64,000 nt of DNA from Combretum micranthum (lineage: Eukaryota > Streptophyta > Magnoliopsida > Myrtales > Combretaceae): contig JAMXBD010001044.1 in assembly GCA_024138025.1 (NCBI GenBank), positions 310,001-374,000 on the forward strand, read 5' to 3'. The position numbers and the translations under genes are program-made. The notes below the pieces were generated by a model. It was given only the letters and a program-made list of their open reading frames with translations. It made no database searches and was not told the origin of the DNA. Positions 36,780-49,143 of this stretch are shown here, one piece after another. The number at the start of each line of letters is the position of its first letter. The first letter of the stretch is position 1.

Positions 36780-36945
36780 GGATCACGATCAACCAACTTA
36801 TAATTTCGTTTATAAATCACGATTAACCAACTCATTATTTCATTTATGGATCACGATTAACCAATCATTATTTCATTTATGGATCACGATTAACCAACTT
36901 TTACTTTGTTTTTGGATCACGGGTAACCAACCAATGCTAATGCTC
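36780..36945 (-). repeat. 33-34-bp tandem repeat, five units
   Basis: Units start at 36780, 36814, 36848, 36881 and 36914 with the core GGATCACGATTAACCAA. It is the complement of the repeat at 2043-2137, but with five units instead of three. Confidence 0.85.
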
Positions 36946-39334
36946 CATCCCCATTTATGACATGAATGAGTCCATATTACTTATCAATTCCGAATAGTCA
37001 ATTATGCCAATTCCTTAGGTGATCAATCAATAATTGTAGACAATCAATCTTAATTCATCTATAAAATCATTAGTTAATCACTCGACCTCGATATTCTTAT
37101 ATTCATTTTCTCATATCATCAGCAAACATACATAATTCCCATTTATCCCCACAAATACATATCCATTTTATCTTTACCTAAAATCTAATGCAACTATCAT
37201 TAGAATCACATACAATAAATGGAATCGGGAAGAAATACTTACTCAGTCATTGGAACACTGGTCCTCTAGTAATAATAGTCTGGTGGAAGGGAATCGTCAA
37301 TCTCGGGGTCACCTAAAAACGAAGAAATACCCTAATGAGTATTTCATCACTTAACTAAACTGAACTATTAAAAAAAACTATCATTTTCATAATTCCCATC
37401 ATTTGCGGAAGTCCCGACTTAAAACGGTCGTAACTTAGTCATTTTAACTCGGAATTTTGTAAATTATATATCGATTTCTATCTACTTCGAAAGATATATC
37501 TAATTATAATATTATTTCCAAGTTTTGAAAATGTTTAGGTTTCGAAACATTCTGATCAATTCTGATCAGTAGCGAAATCCAATTCCGAAAATAGTTTTGT
37601 GAATGTTTGAAATGTTTCTACTTTATAGGATAACTATACATGAAATATTGATGATTCCTATCATGAATGGAATGTTATGATATTGATGTATGCATGCTCT
37701 TGACAATATTTACTAAAAGAAAATTTTAGAACTCTTTATTTTGTAAGACTCCCTGAATACTTACTCTTAAGAAGACTAGTTTCATGACTTTGATCATTCT
37801 CTTTTGTTTTGGAATTATTTCTTAAGAAAATCTAGTTATTCTTGTTAAAATTGAGTCTTTATTATATCTATTCCTTAAGGCTTCATTTCTTCATAACAAT
37901 CCCCATTTTATACTTTGTAAACATGTTTTCAAATAGGCATTATTCCTAAATCCGAATTTGTAAAATTAGTTTTTGAGTGATTTCGTTTAATACTTTAAAA
38001 TTTAAGGCTCTATTATGCCTATCCCTAAAGGACTTCATTTTAAACTTCTATTTTGAGTTTGGAAAGTAAGTGTTTTCATGTCATTACTCCTTTATTACGA
38101 ATTTCTTAAAATGACAAGCAACTCAAAATTTTCTACTTTATTTCTACTCCTTGTTTTACATATTTTTCTTAGTAAATCCTATTTCAACTTATAAAAATCA
38201 TCACTTAATGATATCTATTACCTATACTCTTCATTTTTCATATAAAACACAAGTTTTGAAGTTGATAAAAGGGTTTTTAAGGCATGGTCTTGAAATCATC
38301 CGAATTTTCATTTGACCATTACAAGTAAATAATTTTCCTTTTTTAGTTTCTTGTCTCATCTACTTAAAGATATATAAACTACAACATTTATATACACAAG
38401 ACAAAGGTCTTTATGATCATTAATGTACCAAAACACAAAATATCTATAAGATCATGAATGTCAAGTATAATATGAGCATTTAAATGCTAGATCTACCACT
38501 TAGGATGCATGATATGGAGTTTGAAAGCATAAAAATAGATTTTTGTGCAAGATTTTTGCTTTACTCTACTACTACTACATGCATGAATATGAAGATCATC
38601 CTACAAAAACACATTCAAATACAAGATCTATTGTAAACCCCCAAAGTTTTGGGTTCAGTTTAGCTTAAACCTTAATTGGAAAGTCAACCGGATACCTAAA
38701 AGTCAACAAAACCCTAACTAGATGACATGGTTTACGTCCGGCAATCCCGTATAAGTAACCCTGAGAAAGTAAGTAAGAGATTAGTATGTAGAATACTTCG
38801 TAATTATATAAGGAAGCTTAAAAAAAATCAGATTAGTAAAACCGCAAATCGTTTTGAACCCAAACGGATATTGTTCTTGAAAAATGTGTCCCAGGGCTTG
38901 GTATAGTAAAAATATTCCGAATATACTGTTGGACTCGTAAAAATGTGAGATTTTCAAAAATATCAGTTTTATAATTTTTGGGTGAGTAAAAATATCAGAT
39001 ATCGCAATTTTACGCGTATTTTCTTACTACTGATACTTTATTAGTCATATCTACTTTACATTATACTATCATTACTATTCTACACTATTCTTTTATCTCT
39101 ACGTTTTCTAATACCTACTCTTACAACACCATAACCTATTATCTTTACTTTTTACCTTTTCCATAACTTTATTTCACATCTACCTTACTTATTACTTCAT
39201 TTAATCAACAAAAATATAAAAATAAAACTCTCCTCCCCCTCTATCATGCAATGGCCAGTGCCCCTTGTCTCTCTCTCTTAATTTTGTTTCATTTTTCTTT
39301 ATTTAAATCACACAAAAATTTACTCCTCATTTCC

Positions 39335-39344
39335 TATAAATACC
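39335..39344 (+). promoter_or_regulatory. F1 LTR TATA box
   Basis: TATAAATACCCCC lies at the same distance from the LTR start (about 700 bases) as in the copy at 26532. Confidence 0.65.
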
Positions 39345-41503
39345 CCCTCCTCTTTCACTTCTTTCATACAATTACTACCCACAAATTTCTCTAAAAAATC
39401 TCTCTCAAATTTTCCTCCCAACACTCTCTCCAAATACTCTCTCAAAATAATCTCAATCCACCTTCTACATACACAAAACCCATTACCACATAATATTTCA
39501 GAAACCCTCTTTAGGTAAACTTTTCTTTACATATTCTTTTTCTCATTTCATGTAACTTTACATGACCATGGTGTGAGTTTCCAAAAACTAAATATTATGG
39601 AAGCTACACTATGTTCATGTATTGTTCTTGTTTATGAATATCTATTTATGTTTATGTTGTTATTTTACATTGTTCATATTATTATTGTTATTATATCTAA
39701 CTAAGTATTATTATATATCTACATATATATTCTTCAGAGCATATAAGCTCACTTGCAATTTATTTATTTCTTATTGTTTTAAGACTAGTCTTTAGTCTTA
39801 GACTTGTCCTCATCAAGTCAAAACAATTTTTCTTTCTTTTCTTTTATTTCTTTCTTTTGGGACTAGTCTACTTCTTAGTCCCGGGAGCCTTGAAGAAGCT
39901 AAAACTCCCAATACTTAACTTTATTTATTATTTATGTTATTTTTACTTGTTATTATTTCTCATAATCATGCCCATTAAGATTGTTGTCCAAGTTTTCCAA
40001 GCTCCAATTATATTTGATAAAAATGAGATTTTATCACCTAAAAATAGTTTTACATAAAATATAAAATCTATGGTTTAACCAAAGTAAAATTCGTTTCCAA
40101 GTTTTAGGGAGAACGCACTACTATTTTAAAAGCTACTTTTTGTTTTGAAAAAGATTTTTAAATCCTTTCTATATTACTTGTTTTCTTAAAAGAAGATGAC
40201 TTTTATACTAAAATAATTTTCATAATATAAGGAAATCCCTTAAAACAAAAAAGAGTTTCTAAAACCAAGATTTTTTCAAATAAATAGTAAAAAAAAAAAA
40301 CAAATAGGAAAGTAGCACTAATGTTGAGAATTTACAAAAGAAAAAATTTATTTTATCAAAAAGTCATTTAGAAAAATAATAAGATAAAAATAAAGTAATT
40401 CTTTGAAAACAAAGGAAATCAAAATATTCATTTTAAAAGATCTACAAAACGGATTTCTTGTAAACTATAGTTTTCTAAACTCTTAATTAACATTGTTTTA
40501 CCCAAGAAACATGGTTGGACAACAAACACTTGAGCATGGATAAAATATGAGCTAATATCTATAAAAAAGGAATTTTTTTACTATATAGATAACTAAGTAT
40601 TTATCAAACAATTTTTGAATAATTTAATGATTGAAACAAATTGCTTTTGGGTTAGGAAAAAATTCGTGGTGAATCTGATCACCACTATTTCGGAGCTTAA
40701 ATGACTTAGCATGAGAAAAATAGTTTTAGAAATGGATAGATCTTTTCGAGTAGGTAGAAATCGGTATATTATATGCGCAATTCCTAGTTAAAATGACCAA
40801 GTTATGGCCATTTTAAATTGAAATCTTCTTTTATACGAACTTTGATGTTCTTATGTCATAGTTTTATCAAATCTCAAGAAAATCATGAAGAAATACTCAT
40901 TTTGGATATTTTCCTTGACTAGGTGATCCCGAGAAAGGATACCCATACCTCGAGGATTATTTCGACGAAGTGGAGGGTGTGAATGACTCATCCGTTTAGA
41001 GAAGTATCGACATGACATCGTGAGTTTATTTTCTTAAATTGCTTTACTTGATTGTGTTTGTAGTTTAGTCGTACTAGAATTAAGAAAGACAAATTGATAT
41101 GCATGTGAAAAATTTGTTGAAAGGACCCTAAGAATATCGATGCTAGAATTGATTAAATGTTTGTTTTAGTATAGCACTTGATTTGTATGAAATTTTATGA
41201 TCACCTTAAATTTGATAATAATGATGCTATGATATCATAAATAAATTGATTCATGCATATCACGAAGTGAGTCACATTGCATTAGGTTATTATCCTTAGG
41301 TGAGAAGGATGGTAGCTCAGGTTGAAAGCAACATTTGGCGGTTATGATCAAAAGCGAGTGCTTGGTGACATGGAATTAAATGCTTGGAGGAAGTCCGGAA
41401 GCATGGCTCAATTCAAGTAGACTTAATATGCTTGGTGGTATTGATCGAAAGCATAATTTTTAACTAAAACTACTTGTTTTGAGGTTACATATCACCAAAC
41501 CCC

Positions 41504-41553
41504 GAATGAAGAGCGTAAATCCATTCAACATATAGTTCTTGGACAACTATATG
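41504..41553 (+). other. Double hairpin of F1 LTR
   Basis: Hairpin II pairs CATATAGTT (41529-41537) with AACTATATG (41545-41553). Two adjacent base pairs are exchanged relative to the copy at 28573, and pairing stays perfect over nine. Hairpin I is short here: GAATG (41504-41508) with CATTC (41522-41526). Confidence 0.75.
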
Positions 41554-44448
41554 CCTTGTTTGCCCATGTGTATGTTGCATTTCATTTGTCTGCTTAAATA
41601 ACTTGTTTGAATTTCATTACCCAAGAAGTTTATTTATGGAAATAGCTCCCACTAAGCCTGTTAGCTTATACCCATATAGATATCTTTTGTAGTTTACCTA
41701 TTTGTGGTTAAGGCCACGTGGACCCTGTAGCTAGGTATTTTTCCTTTTTGATTAAGGAATTTTGAGATGAAGTTTAGTGTTAGATAAGATGAAGACTTCA
41801 TAGAAATATTCTTGTAACAGATTATAGATATTTGTGGCTGGGAAATGCCCCTAAAGGTTTGTAAGACTATTGTTATGAACAAATGAATATTTATGAATCC
41901 TCTTTTCTTAATTTGTTATTATATCTTATTAAGCTTCATAATTCCATGTATGGTTCTCTAAATTTGTGAGAGCACGCCTTACACTTAATATCGAAGCTTC
42001 TGGGAATGACTAAGGTTGTCATACTTAAGCTTTAAAATTAAGTATGGTGGACTGTTACGTTTAGGGTACCCCTTGGGGCGTGATATCTACTCTTGTGATG
42101 GTTTGATATTCATGTAGTAGTATTTTCTTGTCCCTAGCAAGAGCTCATGGGGATTTAAATATGAAAATACTCATGAATGGTCTTACCATTACAAGGTTTA
42201 GTGGTAGAAATGGTAAGGATCTATTACTTAAAGCTTGAAATAAAAGGAGATGATGAAAGAAATTTGTTGTGTGAGAGTGTGTGTTGGAGCTCACGACAAT
42301 GAGGGAAATAGAGAGGGTCTGTGCAATTTTTTTGAAAAAGTGAAAATGAAGAAAGAGAGAGAAGTCATAAAAGATCATATATAGTAGGTTGAATTAGGGT
42401 TTGTCGACAAAATAAATTGAATAAAAATTATGTAAATGATTTTTGAAAATTTTTTCAAATTAAAATGTGTAATGAAATGCATTGGAAAAGTAATTGTAAA
42501 GAATGTGATGTATTAAGGTATGGTTTAGTTGTAAGGGTATAAGAATAGGGTATGGTTTGTGAGTATGAGTAGGGTATGGGCTTGTACTTCTAAATAGTAA
42601 TGAATAGTAATTAAGACAATTACTTTACCGGTAGTAAAGAAAATACGAGAACAAAGGCTATATCTATAATTTTTATATACCGAAAAATTATAAAATTTAT
42701 ATTTTTGAAATCCTTATTAAATTTCGATTCTAAAGAGTATTCTAGAATATTTTTTGAATTTTGAGTTTCGGGGCCTACTTTTCCGTAATGGATCTTAGGA
42801 AGGCCCGGAATGGAAAATTTTTCGAAATCAAATCTTTTTATGGTTCGAAATATACATTAGAAAAATATTCCATATTAAATTATTTTACAAAATTTCTTTA
42901 GCTTGAAATCGAAGGAAAGTTGGATCAAGGGTTCTTAGGTTTCTCTCTCAAGCTTAAGCTAATCCGGTTTTGGGTTTTGGTTTTCCGGTTCCCGGAGGCC
43001 ACTTGGTTACTAGGAAAATCGAGGTTTACAATAAGAGGTATAAGAAATTAAATAAGCATAAGAACATATAAATAAAGTCAAGTATTGAAAGTCTTAGCTT
43101 TCATCAAGGTTTCTAGACTAGAGATAGACTAATCCCGAAAAGAAAAGTAAGAAAATAAAACAAGAAAATCATGGAAGTCTTAGATTGGTGATAAGGCTCC
43201 CAAAACGTAGATTATGGACAAGTCCCATAAAAGAAAAGAAAAGAAAAAAATGTTTTGACTTGATAAGAGAAAGTCTAAAAGTAGAAAAACTAGTCTTAAT
43301 AGAATTGTATGAAATAAATAAATTACAAGAAATGTAAGAACATAACTAAAAGTTATGTTAGTGAGCTTTTATGCTCTAAGAATATATATACACATAAATA
43401 TACTTAGTAATATATAAAAGTTAGATTAGGAGCAAATAATAAAACATAATAATATAACAACAATAGTAATAATATTTGAACATTGTTAAATAAGACAATA
43501 CATATTGTTGATTCCATAATACCCATAGTTTTAGGAAACATACGTATGGTCATGTTATGTTAAACATAAACATGAAGATGGTTTTAGGAATTTATCTAAG
43601 GTATATGGTGATGGATGAATGAAAGAAAAATTTGTGAAAAATTATTTGGAAATGGGAGGGGGAAGCTTACGGTTCACAAGAGGGAAAGACAGGATTTGAG
43701 AAAGAATTTTGCAAGAGTTTTGTAGCAGTGAAGAAATGTGTGTAAAGAATGAAGGAAGGAATGAGGGTATTTATAGAGTTTTGGAGTAGAAATTTATGTG
43801 GTTAAAATTAAATGAAAATGAAAAGAAATTGGATGGAGTATGATGAAGGAGAAAAATTGATTAAATTTGTTATTTTATAATGAAAAGTAAATAATGTGTA
43901 TGAGTTGAAAGATATAAAGTAATATTGGAAATATAAATGTAAGATATAGATTTATAGGTTGTGAGAAATAGGTATTAAGAAAAAGTAGAGATAGTGATAA
44001 TAGAAATAGTACCACGAATAGTAAATAAGACTAATAAATTACTGGTAGTAAAGAAAATATGCGTAAACAAGATATATCTGATATTTTTAGTTATCAAAAA
44101 AATTCTAAAACTAATATTTTTGGAATCCTTATATAATTATGAGTCTAATGGTGTAATCAGAATATTTTTACTGTTTTACTTGTCGAGATAAAATTTTAGA
44201 AATTGGTCCTGTTCGGATCCGAAACGAAGGAACTTTTAGGGAATCTGATATTTTTAGATTACAACGCATTATTACGAACTATAATCTATCATTATCTTAT
44301 TTCTTTTATAGTTTTTGGGTTTTTCTTGCAGGATTGTCGGATTTAGATTCACTAGACTTAAAATAGAACTAGATTGACTTTAGGGTTCCGGTTTGACTTC
44401 CGGTTCTTAGGGTTTACTTATAATTACCGTAAATTCTAAGGGTTTACA

Positions 44449-44779
44449 CAATGTAACCAAACTTTCCACAATAATTGCAAGTTTCATGAGTAGCTCTCGC
44501 AAATTTAGTTCTATGAGACTTGTGATAATAACTCTTTTGTTTTCTAAGAAGTTTATTTAAATTCTTTTAATGAATTTGACTATGACAATATTTGATTTAT
44601 TTAAGCTAGTTTTCAAGATAGCATTTTCAACTTTTAGTTACTCTAACTCTTTTATACAAGCATCATTACAAACATCAACTTTATCATCACCTTTTAAAGT
44701 TTTATTTTCAATTCAAACAAGTCTAATTCAATTTTATTTTTTCATTGATTTTGCATAAATCATCATTTTTACTTTCCAA

Positions 44780-44810
<31 letters not shown>

Positions 44811-45179
44811 TTTCAAGTACTCATTATCTTCCACTAATATAGAATTTTTAATCTTAAGCTCATCAAATTCATTTCTAAATTCATCTCGCTCATCTCCTAC
44901 CCTTTTCATTGACGATATTAGCATGCTATTTTTCTTCTTCATTTTGATCATTTTATCATAAAGTTTATCATACATGTCACTCAATTCATGAAATGAAATG
45001 TTAGAAGAAGTTGACCATACCTTATCATTAATGGCCATAAGGCACAAATCCTCATCCGAGTCAGTTGAATTATTGTCACTCCATGTGGCCACAAATGCCT
45101 TCTTCTTTGTTTCTCTTCTTGATGTTGGGGCAATATTGTTGGATGTGGCCTAACTCATTGCACTTGAACTAACTGTTTA
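44449..45179 (-). pseudogene. Copia (SIRE-like) gag fragment, upstream part
   Basis: On the minus strand a partial first zinc knuckle (KCNELGHIQQYCP, near 45160-45120) leads by a frame shift into an acidic ATWSDNNSTDSDEDLCLMA stretch. A coiled-coil-like region rich in Lys and Glu follows (44769-45092). The start of a second knuckle (CNYCGKFGYI) breaks off at 44449, where an F1 LTR was inserted. The order knuckle, acidic stretch, coiled coil, knuckle is that of SIRE/Maximus gag. It is cut upstream by the copia LTR starting at 45180. It cannot be functional. Confidence 0.75.
44781..44804 (-). repeat. (TC)12 microsatellite in gag remnant
   Basis: A CT repeat within the gag reading frame adds an Arg-Glu dipeptide run to the coiled-coil tail on the minus strand. 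Confidence 0.85.
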
Positions 45180-46674
45180 TGTTGGTCCCAAAAAGTAACC
45201 AAGAGGGGGGTAAATTGGTTTCTTAAAAAAAAAAAAACTTTAACTTTGATTTTTCTAAACTTTAAACACTACCCCAATTAATTATAATAACGTATGGCTT
45301 TGAATTTTCTTTGTAATCACAACAAGTAAGTAAATGCACAAAATAAAGAGAAGGGTATGAGAAGTTTGTGCAATGATTTATAGAGATTCCGCTTTGAGCA
45401 TTAGTCCTATCTTCTAGCTCCAAGCCAGAGACTCGGTATTCCACACTGGTATGTTCCATTATATCCAATAAAAATTAATTACAAATAATATCTCAATTCA
45501 CTTTATCAGACTTCACGCTAAACCTTAGCTATCTTTGAACTCAGAGTCTACTTGTAATCTATCTCTCATAGGATTATCAAAAGCAAATGAAGAATAAAGA
45601 ATTAAGTATCCTCTTAAAATTCGTGCAAGAATAAGAAATGTTAAAGTAACAGTATTTAGCACAAGTGTAAGCTGAAGGATTCCTAGTAAGAGAGCTTTAT
45701 TTTCATGTGTGTTATTCTCTTTTGAGCTTCTGTTGGTATATATATCTTCATGTCTTCAAAGGCTAGATAGGATGGTAATTTGAAAGTTTGAGATAAGATT
45801 TGTTCCTAATATTATACTTCTTATTGTTGACGTGATCTACTGATCTTAATCAGTAGTTCTTCTAACAAATAAAAAGATAGAGCTGGCTATTAATGATAAT
45901 CTTTGCTCCTGATTTGTTCGCCTGATGAAGATAAGAGTTCTCGTGTAATTCACATAATGATGCTGAACTTTGATAAGTCTTGAGCCTAATATTTTAATGT
46001 TGTTAACCATATCATGATGAGAAACAACTTCTGATACGTTTCCAATTTAAATAAAATATATATCTCATAGAAATAGGACAATATCTTACTGTTCATAATC
46101 TTCAAATTTGAAGTCCTTCAAGCACGACCTGAGTACTTCACAAATAACCAACTTCAATAGAATAAATGATGCTTGACAAATCTGAAATGGATCTTAATCT
46201 TGTCTTTAGGAACTTGAACTTCTAGTAAAAAAATTAGATCTTCAAGAACCTTTAAATAGATGTAAACTTAAATCCCAAGGATATTTTAACCAACTTTATG
46301 GAACATATTTGAATGTATTACCTAAATACATTCAACTTTGGAGCTGGGCCTTCAAATTAATGAAAGAATTCAAGAAACTTGATCTGCATCTTACTATTCG
46401 TAATTCTACAGATTTTGTCCATGTTGCAGGTCTACTTTCTGAGTTACCTTCTGAGTGTTACAGATTTCTTAACAAACTTTCCATATAGATTCTGAGTTAC
46501 TCTCTAATTCAAAAATTTCTTTGACGAACTTCTTCTATAAAGCTTCTAATCAATCTTAATTAATAAATTTAGTCTTCTCATATATTTTACACTTGAAAGT
46601 TGTACACTTAATAACTTGTAGTAAATACTTATACATGTTTTGTTATCATTAAAACCAAACTAGGAGACTTAACA
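45180..46674 (-). mobile_element. Copia (SIRE-like) 3' LTR
   Basis: The + strand runs from TGTTGGTCCC at 45180 to GACTTAACA at 46674 (1495 bp). On the minus strand the LTR starts TGTTAAGTC right after a polypurine tract and ends GGGACCAACA, so it is the 3' LTR of the element whose gag lies at 47273-48853. It shares termini and blocks with the LTR at 10039-11647. Beyond it lies another copia gag remnant, in which this element was inserted. Confidence 0.8.
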
Positions 46675-46691
46675 TTCTCCCCCTTTTTGAT
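46675..46691 (-). other. Copia polypurine tract
   Basis: The complement reads CATCAAAAAGGGGGAGAA directly before the LTR. This is the plus-strand priming site that is typical of SIRE-type elements. Confidence 0.75.
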
Positions 46692-47190
46692 GATGACAAA
46701 ACACTATAAAACAATAATATATATTTTTTGTTCACTTATTCTCTCCCCTTTTTCGTTATCATAAAAAACAAAACTTTAATATTTGAAAACTATTTTCTTT
46801 TAACTTTCTCCCCCTTTTATCATAAAAAGATAACTAACCATTTTTCAAGCATACTTTCTTTAAAACTAATTTTAACACTAATTATTTATCAACAAAAAAC
46901 ATCTAATTGATTTTATTCAATTTGATAAATATTTACTCCCTTTTTACATTTTTCTTTTAGAAAACTATGATACCAATTGATCTATTCATTTTGTTTTAAA
47001 CAAAATATTAGATTCCAATTATTTTCATGTTGAAAAATGGAGAGCAAAAAGCAAGAATGGGAAACCACAATCAAGCGAGTTAGAAAAATGATACCAATTT
47101 CTCTTACACTTTTCTTCTTGTTTATGAAAGTCACATTCTCTTCTCTTTTGATTATTGATCAAGATCATACTCATTTGTAATTTACCTCAA
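46692..47190 (-). other. Copia interior, pol missing
   Basis: Only about 0.5 kb of AT-rich sequence separates the last gag-like segment from the polypurine tract. A complete copia element has about 3-4 kb of protease, integrase, reverse transcriptase and RNase H here. I see no trace of their motifs. Confidence 0.65.
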
Positions 47191-48853
47191 TTACTTGAAA
47201 TCACTAACGAATAGGTTATACTTTTTTACGAACCCATACAAGTTTCGGTCCACTGAAAAGCAAGCATGTATTTCATCTAGTCTTTCCTTGTTGATCATCG
47301 AGCTTGTTTCTTTTGTAAAAACAATGTTTTCCAATGTGTCCAACTTTATTGCAAAAGAAACATGCATAAGAAGATACATTATACCTTTGATTTACTTGTT
47401 GACGATTATTTCGTCTTGGATACCACTTATCATAGCCATACTTGTAGTCTTTACCATACCTTCTAAATGGGTACTTATGTTGTTGAGCGTACCTTCTAAA
47501 GTATCCTCTGCTGTTACTATTCAAATTCTTTGTAACAGGTTCCTTATTTTCAACAGATTCATTATTCACAAACTCGCTTCCTTTTACAAACATAATCTTT
47601 TTCTCAGTATTAGATGAGCTACCATGTTGATATCCAAGTCCATATTTAACACTTGAAGGTCTTTGACTATTTAGGAGCATATTTAATTTTTTGTCACTTT
47701 TATCAAATTTATTAAAGGTGTTTTTGATTGATTGTGATAGATCTTCTATCCTTACTTTTAGATCTTTAATTTCATCTTTAAAAACTCCATTTTCTTTTTG
47801 TAAAGCGTCAGAATTAATATGCAATTTTTCATTATCATTCTTTAAAATATCATCCCCATCAACAAGCAATTTGTTTCTTTAGCTTAAGACATCTTTTTCA
47901 TTTTTCAAAGCCTTATTTTCTGTATCTAACTTATAAATCTTTATATCAGCATTTTTAAGAGCCTTTAGGAGCTTTTTCATTTATGTATACATTTCATTAT
48001 AAAAACATCAGCCTCGGATTCAGAATTTACCTCAAATGTAGCCTTCAAACACAAATTGGCTTCTTCCTCATCTTCACTCGCAATCTTTGAGTCAGCTTTT
48101 GACTTGTCCAAGTCGTTACAAGTTGCCATCATTGCTTGAGTTTTCTTTTTGAATTTCTTCATCTTTTTCTTCAAAACAGGACACTCATATTTGATATGTC
48201 CTGGTTTCTTACATTCATAGCATATGATTTCCTTCTTTTCTCTCTTCTCTTCCTTTTCCTTAAAGTTTTTTCCTGCATCGAACTTGTTATATTTACTAAC
48301 ATTTTTGAATTTCTTACCTTTCTTCATCAGCTTATTGAATCTCCTTGAAAGCACGTTGATGTCCTTATCGTTGTCATTGTCCTCATCAGAATCAGATTCA
48401 GCTATTCTTTTTTACTTTAAATGTCGTCACCTTTGAGTGGTTTTTGGGTTCTTCGGTTGTGATGAAATGTGACTCGTATGCCATCAACTTCTCTCTCATT
48501 GACTAAGCATGAGCTTCTTTAGATCTTGTGCCTCTTTTGTAGCTATCTTCTTGGCATCCCATGACTTGGCCAAGATCTACAACATTTTTCTAACAAGATC
48601 AGGATCATCTATTTTCTTTCCAAGAGATGTTAGCTAATTGGTTATAGTAGTAAAATGATTAAATTTCATCCTTAATTTTCTCATCGGGATTAATTTTAAA
48701 TAATTTATATTGTTGCAACAAAGCATTAATTTTTGTTTCCTTAATAGCAACAGTTCCTTCATATGATTTAGACAAAGTATCCCAAATTTCTTTAGCAGTA
48801 TCGCATGAAGAAATCAAGTAAAATTCATATGGTGTTATAGTCATGAGTAATAG
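47191..48853 (-). pseudogene. Copia (SIRE-like) gag with two zinc knuckles
   Basis: On the minus strand: TPYEFYLISSCDTAKEIWD from about 48840 (UBN2-type gag core); a segment with stops; knuckle 1, CYECKKPGHIKYEC (CX2CX4HX4C, about 48230-48189); an acidic EEEANLC stretch; a coiled coil (about 47869-47680); a basic Tyr/Arg-rich region; and knuckle 2, CFFCNKVGHIGKHC (about 47347-47306). A short tail runs to 47191. Several frame changes separate the parts. The N-terminus breaks off at 48853 where an F2 LTR was inserted, and the rest may lie beyond 64000. No pol follows. The element looks gag-only and non-autonomous, although a decayed deletion product looks the same. Confidence 0.8.
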
Positions 48854-49089
48854 TGTAAAGACCCGCTATCACCCCTATGTTTGAAATAGGAGATAACGGT
48901 TCCATAACCACATATAACCCCTAAGATTATATGTAAGGTTGCCTAAAGGAATTGTTTGAGTAATTGTTTATCTAATTCCATAAAGATATTATATAATAGG
49001 AGACATAGATTTTTTTTTTTTAAAACCTTAAGCAAAGCGATAGCACCACACATTTTGGCACAGAAACTACTCAACTTCTAATTAGCTAA

Positions 49090-49091
<2 letters not shown>

Positions 49092-49136
<45 letters not shown>
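49092..49136. repeat. (CA)n microsatellite
   Basis: About 22 CA units lie within the F2 LTR; the other F2 copy has no such run. Confidence 0.9.

Positions 49137-49143
<7 letters not shown>

Larger units (their letters stand above)
38632..42085 (+). mobile_element. F1 solo LTR (plus), innermost of triple nest
   Basis: The LTR starts TGTAAACCCCC at 38632 and ends GGGGCGTGATA at 42085, with the final CA changed to TA (3454 bp). It is flanked by TCTAT (38627-38631) and TCTAC (42086-42090). It has a TATA box (39335), a donor-like site (39515), the AAAATGACCAAGTTATGG block (about 40791) and hairpin II (41529-41553). As the innermost of the three, it inserted last. Confidence 0.85.
36153..43030 (-). 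mobile_element. F1 solo LTR (minus), middle of triple nest
   Basis: The LTR starts TGTCACGCCTC at 36153 and ends GAGGTTTACA at 43030, with perfect ATAAG duplications at 36148-36152 and 43031-43035. It is interrupted by a third F1 LTR at 38632-42085. Its own length is about 3419 bp. It carries the 33-34-bp repeat at 36780-36945 and a double hairpin at 36680-36728. No gag or pol is present. Confidence 0.88.
34016..44448 (-). mobile_element. F1 solo LTR (minus), outermost of triple nest
   Basis: The LTR starts TGTCATGTCC at 34016, is interrupted at 36152 by another F1 LTR, resumes at 43036 and ends GGGTTTACA at 44448. Its own length is about 3550 bp. It is flanked by CAATC (34011-34015) and CAATG (44449-44453), a duplication with one change. 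A TATAAATACCC box occurs on the minus strand near 43768-43778. The insertion split a copia gag zinc knuckle. There is no internal retrotransposon sequence. Confidence 0.85.

Noticed and set aside
36778..36960. 60-codon frame with repeating HLWITINQ
   Set aside because: It only translates the 33-34-bp tandem repeat of the F1 LTR.
45262..45468. 68-codon minus-strand frame
   Set aside because: It lies wholly inside a copia LTR that is non-coding in the related copy at 10039.
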